From the NCBI GenBank assembly GCA_963840425.1, contig CAWIYZ010000011.1, positions 62,001 to 126,000 of the forward strand: a DNA stretch of 64,000 nucleotides. The letters are read 5' to 3'. Shown here piece by piece: positions 59,750-64,000 of the stretch; within the stretch, counting starts at the first letter, position 1, and the number at the start of each line of letters is the position of its first letter. Position numbers and translations under genes: made by a program. Below the pieces are notes generated by a model, which was not told the DNA's origin, searched no databases, and was given only the letters and a program-made list of their open reading frames with translations. The DNA comes from CADEFX01 sp963840425 (GTDB lineage Bacteria; Pseudomonadota; Alphaproteobacteria; Rhizobiales; Hyphomicrobiaceae).

Positions 59750-60346
59750 ATGGGCGGCTTTGGCTCCGGACGACGGCAGCGATTTCAGCGCAGGACGACT
59801 GAAGGTTACCTGGCGCTGGACATCGCGGTCCTTCGACGTCGTGGCCTTCTGCAGCCTGGATGTTCAGGCACGATAGCGTGGTCGCGCGGCGGCGAGAGGA
59901 TAGGGTCGGCGAGCCTGTTTGCTAAGTCCGGAAGCCTTCGCCTGTCCTATCAGACAACCACTTCGGAAGGTTCAGCCGAGAGGATCGATGAGCGGATTGA
60001 GATTTGGTCGACCCAGACATCGCTCGGTGGACAACGACAATGGTTCAGATGTCCCGGATGCCATCGCCAATGCCGTATCCTGTATGGCGGACCTCGCTTC
60101 CGCTGCCGGCTGTGCCATGGCCTGTCGTATGAGTCCCAATTCGAGAGCCGTGCCCAGCGCGCCAACCGGCGTGCCCGCAAGATCCGGCGGCGGCTCGGCG
60201 GCTCCGACTGCCTGATGGAGGAATTCCCGCCCAGGCCACGCGGCATGCACCATGCGACCTATCGGCGCCTCGAAGCCTTGGCGGCTGCTGCGGATGAACG
60301 GTGGGAAGCGGTCGTCATAACGCTGGTAGGACGCCGCCGCCACTGA
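59750..60346 (+). CDS. Zinc-ribbon protein
   Basis: A 198-residue protein starting MGGFGSGRRQRFQRRTTEGY, with 'WFRCPGCHRQCRILYGGPRF' and RCRLCHGLSYESQFESRAQR giving two C-x2-C knuckles that form a zinc ribbon. The rest is basic with 'ALDIAVLRRRGLLQPGCSGT'. It resembles the start and central ribbon of a widespread Hyphomicrobiales family of unknown role, often near mobile or phage-like genes. DNA or RNA binding is likely by composition only. Confidence 0.72.
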   Translation: MGGFGSGRRQRFQRRTTEGYLALDIAVLRRRGLLQPGCSGTIAWSRGGERIGSASLFAKSGSLRLSYQTTTSEGSAERIDERIEIWSTQTSLGGQRQWFRCPGCHRQCRILYGGPRFRCRLCHGLSYESQFESRAQRANRRARKIRRRLGGSDCLMEEFPPRPRGMHHATYRRLEALAAAADERWEAVVITLVGRRRH

Positions 60347-60465
60347 CAGGATCGTATGCGAGATTGCAGACGGCAGGGTGTTGAAGCTCGGCAGTACGTG
60401 CGACCTTGGCAGCCAATGACCCTCCCACTACTCTGTTGGCAGTGCCTTGTTCCGGGGGGGCTAAT

Positions 60466-61464
60466 ATGTGGCGCATTGGGCGGAGTCTTGCGGCAATGTC
60501 GTGTTGGGCATTGTTGCAAAGCACGGCGGCCATCGCTCAACAGCCGCTTGCCGCGTTCCACTCCGCGCGGACAGAAGAACCCGCGGTTCGCGAGCCTACG
60601 GCCGGAGCCGTAAGGTACATCCAACAGATCATGGCCAAGATCGGACTGCCGATGCGGTTCGAGATCTTCGCTGCCGACATCCCGAACGCACAGGCCCAGG
60701 TACGGAATGGCAAGCGCCAAATTCTCTACAATCCAAACTGGATGCTAGAGCTAGTTACATCAGCTCAGACCAATTGGGCGATGACACAAACTCTTGCACA
60801 CGAAGTTGGACATCACCTGAGCTTCCACGAAGGCTATACAGGCGATACCAAGCAAAACCAGGAACAAGAGCTGGAGGCCGATTACTTCTCAGGGTACATC
60901 CTCGCTCGTCTGGGAGCGACGGTGGAGCAGGCGACCGCTGCCGATCGAGTATTGGTAGCGGGAGATTCAGCGACCCATCCCAGCTCTCAGCGCCGCATCC
61001 AAGCCATTGCGAAGGGCTGGAATGATGCGAGCGGCCGGGCGACTACCACGGCCACCGCTGGCCCGCCGACAACAGTTCAAGAAAGTCCAATAGCCACCGC
61101 AAGTACGGCGCGCACTCGGCGCACAGTGTGGGATCACAACGGCTCGGAAATGTATCTCGTTGGCGAAGGCTCTACGCGCCGCTTTTTGTACGCTCGGCCC
61201 CGCAAGGTGATGCTCGATGCTGGTGCCGGCCCAGGCACATTGCTGTTTGCGGGTGATCGGATTGGTTCCACCTACCGAGGCATCTCACACATCTTCAGCA
61301 GTCGCTGCGGCAAGTTCTATTACGAGGTAACCGGGACGGTAGAGCCGGGTGATCTTCGTATTGTACTGAAAGGAAAGGCGCCTTCGGACATCGACGCCAA
61401 CTGCAATGTCGGCAAACGTCGGGATGACACTCTCGTGTTTCAATACCTGCGAACCGAGCAATGA
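60466..61464 (+). CDS. Exported metallopeptidase-like protein
   Basis: A 332-residue protein with a signal peptide ('IGRSLAAMSCWALLQSTAAI' then AQ) and the zinc motif 'TLAHEVGHHLSFHEGYTGD' (H-E-x-x-H) with the downstream glutamate in 'QEQELEADYFSGYILARLGA', as in gluzincin metallopeptidases. The C-terminal 130 residues ('GSEMYLVGEGSTRRFLYARP', 'FSSRCGKFYYEVTGTVEPGD') form a separate domain with no catalytic motif. The start at 60466 is chosen because it gives a signal peptide. Substrate unknown. Confidence 0.78.
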   Translation: MWRIGRSLAAMSCWALLQSTAAIAQQPLAAFHSARTEEPAVREPTAGAVRYIQQIMAKIGLPMRFEIFAADIPNAQAQVRNGKRQILYNPNWMLELVTSAQTNWAMTQTLAHEVGHHLSFHEGYTGDTKQNQEQELEADYFSGYILARLGATVEQATAADRVLVAGDSATHPSSQRRIQAIAKGWNDASGRATTTATAGPPTTVQESPIATASTARTRRTVWDHNGSEMYLVGEGSTRRFLYARPRKVMLDAGAGPGTLLFAGDRIGSTYRGISHIFSSRCGKFYYEVTGTVEPGDLRIVLKGKAPSDIDANCNVGKRRDDTLVFQYLRTEQ

Positions 61465-61656
61465 ATGAGTATCGGTCGTGCTCGCTCAGAAGGGCGGCAC
61501 GATGGGAGGATGTTCGCTGGCTCGCGAGATGACCTACAAATTCACGATACGGTCCATTCGCTCAACCCGCCCGACGTCCAACTCGAATCGGCGCGCCACG
61601 AGGCTGTCGGAGAGGCTGCGTCGGCCAGCTCGTTGAAATTCTGCGGCGCCGGCTTC

Positions 61657-61908
61657 TTACCCTTCAGGAGTGCGGTTTTCGACCATGAGCCGTGAGATTA
61701 TGGCATGGCCGCCGGGATCTTTCGCAGGCCAGAACAATGAGACGTTGGGCTCGTGCGATATGTTTTTGGCCGCTGAAGCGCCGCTCGCGCATCCGATGAC
61801 GTTGTCGCAGAGATGCACCGACACATAGCTCGTATGTGGACCGCCTTTGCCGACAGTCTGGAGGTAGGCATCCTGCAGCACCGGTGGCCAGGTGGCGTCA
61901 ATCGGCCG
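61657..61908 (-). pseudogene. Fragment of a pyridoxamine-5'-phosphate-oxidase-like protein
   Basis: Minus-strand text 'IDATWPPVLQDAYLQTVGKG', 'GPHTSYVSVHLCDNVIGCAS' and 'ISHEPNVSLFWPAKDPGGHA' resembles the FMN-binding split barrel of PPOX-type proteins, especially 'N-V-S-L-F-W-P'. It lacks a proper start and the C-terminal third, so it is a remnant. Not a functional gene as it stands. Confidence 0.5.
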
Positions 61909-61990
61909 GTGACGTCTCAGGCGCAGTTGCGATAGTCTACACCACAAGTCGCGATCAATGTGCGCGCGACACTTAACAAGTGGAGGAAAC

Positions 61991-62368
61991 ATGTTCTCAC
62001 ACATCCTCGTCGGCGCAGATGATGTTGCGAAGTCCAAAGAGTTTTACGATGCGGTGCTCGGCGCCATCGGTGTTCCCGAAGGCAAGTCCGACCCGAAAGG
62101 GCGGGTGTTCTATCGCACGAAAACCGGCACGTTCGGCCTGACCAAGCCGATTGACGGCAAGGACTGCACATTCGCGAATGGCGGGACCATCGGCTTTACC
62201 TGCGACAGCCCCGAGAAGGTCAAGGCCTTCCACGACGCCGGCGTCGCCAACGGTGGCAAGAGCATCGAGGATCCACCAGGCTGGCGCGAGGGCGGCGCAG
62301 TCAAGTTTTATCTCGCCTACTTGCGCGACCCCTACGGTAACAAGATTTGCGCACTGCATCGCGGTTAG
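61991..62368 (+). CDS. VOC-family (glyoxalase-like) protein
   Basis: A 125-residue protein: MFSHILVGADDVAKSKEFYD, 'GVPEGKSDPKGRVFYRTKTG', 'FTCDSPEKVKAFHDAGVANG' and 'YLAYLRDPYGNKICALHRG', a typical single VOC module pair with the H at residue 4 and E/L-R-D-P near the end. TGGAGG lies immediately before the ATG, six bases off. The function is likely metal-dependent but unassigned. Confidence 0.88.
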   Translation: MFSHILVGADDVAKSKEFYDAVLGAIGVPEGKSDPKGRVFYRTKTGTFGLTKPIDGKDCTFANGGTIGFTCDSPEKVKAFHDAGVANGGKSIEDPPGWREGGAVKFYLAYLRDPYGNKICALHRG

Positions 62369-62635
62369 GACAAAAGCTCCACTTTGGAAGGCGCGGCGCG
62401 AAATTCCTCGGCGAAACGCGCTAGCGCTCCGCGTCGACCCCAGCGCGGTGACGACCGTGGTCCGTGTTCACTCGCACCCTCCCGCAGAAGGTTGCGCCGC
62501 TCAGAGGACTCCTCCTATGCCATTACCCAGCCGGTCGCGGCCTATGCAAAGTGGACGCTTGACGAAAGACGAGAGCGGCAGGCGTAGATGGCCAAGATCG
62601 CCATCAAAACGTGGCCGATAGATTAGGGCGACCCC

Positions 62636-62938
62636 ATGGAAGTGAACGAAAGCGAGCTTAGGACTGCTGTCGAGCGCAATTTCGGGTGCAGCGCCAAGTT
62701 TGCCCGGATTGTGCGCGTCACCGAGACACATCAAGGCCAGACAGTATGGGACGGCATCGTTCATGTATTTGACGTCGGTGGCGGACAGGACGTCGCCTAT
62801 GCTTGGACGTCACCCATGGAAGGTACGGCCATACGTCGGTTCTACACGGTGCTGGGGAAATCACCGATCAACTCGGCGGCAGATGCCGTAAGAGCCGCGA
62901 TCGCGGCCGAAAGCCGGGATAAAGCCGTCAAGGAATAG
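62636..62938 (+). CDS. Conserved small protein of unknown function
   Basis: A 100-residue protein with acidic N-terminus (MEVNESELRTAVERNFGCSA) and 'HQGQTVWDGIVHVFDVGGGQ' then DVAYAWTSPMEGT, ending in a helix. The sequence is protein-like throughout and lies alone on the plus strand. No family is recognised and no cofactor motif is seen. Confidence 0.6.
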   Translation: MEVNESELRTAVERNFGCSAKFARIVRVTETHQGQTVWDGIVHVFDVGGGQDVAYAWTSPMEGTAIRRFYTVLGKSPINSAADAVRAAIAAESRDKAVKE

Positions 62939-63069
62939 GCCGACGCGGATCAAATTAGGACAGGGCAGCAAGGGCGAGCCATAGTTGTATGAAGCCTTGA
63001 TGGGCCATCTATGGGCCGCAATCCGCAACGGGGCAATGGCACAATTGGGGAGAGCCGGGTGCGAGCGGA

Positions 63070-63507
63070 TCAACGGCAGATGAGAACGGGGACTGTGCTC
63101 AGCGTGACGACCTTGGCCGCCTGACTGCCGAGCAGCGCTCGCGCGATACCGCGTCGCCCATGCGAAGCCATGACGATGAGGTCGCAGCCTTGCGCCTGTG
63201 CGGTTTCGATGATTGCCTCGGCTGGAAAATCCAGCACATGTACAGTGTTGCACTCGACACCCAGACTTGACGCTTGCTTGCGGACTTCATCAAACATGCG
63301 CGTGGCCGCGTCAGCGACTGCTTTCTCGTATTCGTCAATCGAAAAGCTGGCTGCTGCACCCTCAATTCCAATCATTGCCGTCCAGGGCTCACTGGCATTG
63401 AGGGCTGTGACGCGCGCGCCAAGGGCCTTAGCCAGGCTCAACCCCGCTGTCACGGCCTTGGCAGCGAGTTCCGATCCATCAGTGGCTATGAGGATGTGCT
63501 TGTACAT
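63070..63507 (-). CDS. Universal stress protein (UspA family)
   Basis: A 145-residue UspA protein: 'MYKHILIATDGSELAAKAVT', 'LNASEPWTAMIGIEGAAASF', 'CDLIVMASHGRRGIARALLG' and 'SQAAKVVTLSTVPVLICR', which together give the ATP-binding pattern G-x2-G-x9-G-S (here 'SHGRRGIARALLGS'). Members act under stress and growth arrest. It is followed on the same strand by a tiny membrane-protein gene upstream at 63532-63618. Confidence 0.93.
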   Translation of the reverse strand: MYKHILIATDGSELAAKAVTAGLSLAKALGARVTALNASEPWTAMIGIEGAAASFSIDEYEKAVADAATRMFDEVRKQASSLGVECNTVHVLDFPAEAIIETAQAQGCDLIVMASHGRRGIARALLGSQAAKVVTLSTVPVLICR

Positions 63508-63531
63508 GTTGGCTCCTCGGCTTGGCTTCGC

Positions 63532-63618
63532 TCAAAGGGCATAGGCTGCCAGCGCTGCGGCAATGAAGCCTGCATGGAAAGCCAGGAACATCAAACTGAG
63601 GTTGATGATGCGGATCAT
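63532..63618 (-). CDS. Possible tiny membrane protein
   Basis: A 28-residue frame from ATG 63618 reading MIRIINLSLMFLAFHAGFIA then AALAAYAL, one membrane helix. A longer start at 63657 adds 13 residues. It lies 25 bases before the UspA gene on the same strand. Small single-helix proteins are often real but the evidence is limited. Confidence 0.4.
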   Translation of the reverse strand: MIRIINLSLMFLAFHAGFIAAALAAYAL

Positions 63619-63824
63619 GGCCGGCCGATGTGGAAGGCAAGAGCGTGCGCTCATGATGCTAGGCAGCTGCGGAGCAACGCCATCGGCAGACTTCCGTATC
63701 GAGGCTGAGGGTGAATCCCTTGGGATAATGCCTCCTAGCCGTTTCCCTGACTGTCTCTCGCTCATTCCGGCTGCATCGTGCTGCTGACCAAGGCCCGCGC
63801 CGCGCATCAGTCGGCTGCAGGCTG

Positions 63825-63935
63825 CTCCCTGTGCCGTAGGGCACAGCCTTCGAGCACAAGAGAACCCATTATGGTTCGGCGATCAGGCGACGACACCCCC
63901 AGTCGTTCGCGTCGCCCACAAGCGGGAGATTCGTC
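63825..63935 (+). promoter_or_regulatory. Conserved structured 5' leader, copy 2
   Basis: Counterpart of 39160-39272. Hairpin 1 is CTGTGCC-gtag-GGCACAG (63829-63846) and hairpin 2 pairs GGCGACG (63886-63892) with CGTCGCC (63910-63916). Relative to copy 1, the seventh pair of hairpin 1 changes from T-A to C-G, a compensatory change, and the loop changes freely. The block from GATCAGGCGACGAC to the ATG is nearly identical in both copies. Confidence 0.55.
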
Positions 63936-64000
63936 ATGAGAACTCTGTTGTGTACATCTGCGCTGCTTCTTGGTGTTCTGGCTGCGCCAGCCAACGCCAA
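63936..64000 (+). CDS. Signal-peptide protein, paralogue of 39273, cut by window edge
   Basis: From ATG 63936 the first 21 codons read MRTLLCTSALLLGVLAAPAN then A, near identical to the signal peptide at 39273. The window ends inside the next codon, so the mature part is not visible. GGAG lies nine bases upstream. It is the second copy of a family preceded by the structured leader. Confidence 0.7.
   Translation, partial: MRTLLCTSALLLGVLAAPANA

Noticed and set aside
62384..62587. 67-codon frame between VOC and the small acidic protein
   Set aside because: Basic low-complexity text; no start support, though its last residues look protein-like.
1..64000. CRISPR array, phage or conjugative system
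   Set aside because: No regularly spaced direct repeats, no cas, capsid, terminase, relaxase or type IV secretion text was seen.

Overview
The window reads as a chromosomal stretch of a high-GC alphaproteobacterium, most likely of the order Hyphomicrobiales. The main reason is a cell-cycle and flagellar block holding CtrA (20560-21255), FliJ (21883-22263) and the CtrA inhibitor SciP (23021-23299), followed by mnmA, a PmtA-like methyltransferase and tRNA-Met(CAT). The family assignments come from reading motifs and remembered family features; no database search was possible.

Layout. 1-6.8 kb: an ArsR-headed run of twelve same-strand genes for small-molecule handling (three SRPBCC/AHSA1 proteins, two VOC proteins, DoxX, DUF899, DUF1428, DUF1772 and two glutathione S-transferases), divergent from a cupin gene cut by the left edge. 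7-10 kb: a TAXI-type solute receptor with an internal amber codon, an orphan protein with a PD-(D/E)XK-like motif and a multi-pass membrane protein. 9.9-14.1 kb: an ECF42-type sigma factor with two YCII/DGPF proteins, a broken RibD/DHFR-like gene and a DUF892 ferritin-like protein. 14.3-19.6 kb: small exported proteins, SnoaL and GYD proteins, an SDR and an NMT1-type binding protein. 19.8-25.9 kb: the conserved core described above. 26.3-27.7 kb: a decayed IS1182-like element. 28-35.4 kb: slipin/NfeD pair, rhodanese-type sulfurtransferase, Tat-exported solute-binding protein and an OxlT-like transporter. 35.6-39.5 kb: short proteins, a PPC/DUF296 protein and a broken saccharopine-dehydrogenase-like gene. 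39.8-46.6 kb: a very long hybrid histidine kinase, a lytic transglycosylase, a LuxR regulator and a truncated PAS sensor. 47-53.4 kb: exported proteins, a phosphotransferase, and a LysR regulator divergent from a vanadium-haloperoxidase-like gene with a thiol dioxygenase. 53.7-55.8 kb: a TetR regulator with matching palindromic operators and a Rieske oxygenase. 56-64 kb: small lipoproteins, a NarL regulator, L,D-transpeptidase, metallopeptidase, VOC protein, UspA protein and a second copy of a small exported protein cut by the right edge.

Two features stand out. First, two loci 24.7 kb apart (39160-39490 and 63825-64000) share a 5' leader with two potential hairpins, one of which shows a compensatory base-pair change, in front of near-identical signal peptides; one copy encodes a repeat-containing mature peptide. 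Second, at least a dozen conserved genes are interrupted by one-base frameshifts or a nonsense codon, with extreme density in the 39.8-43.6 kb kinase, while neighbouring long genes are intact. This may be uncorrected indel error in the assembly or real gene decay; the sequence alone cannot separate the two, and coordinates of broken genes are given for the reconstructed extent.
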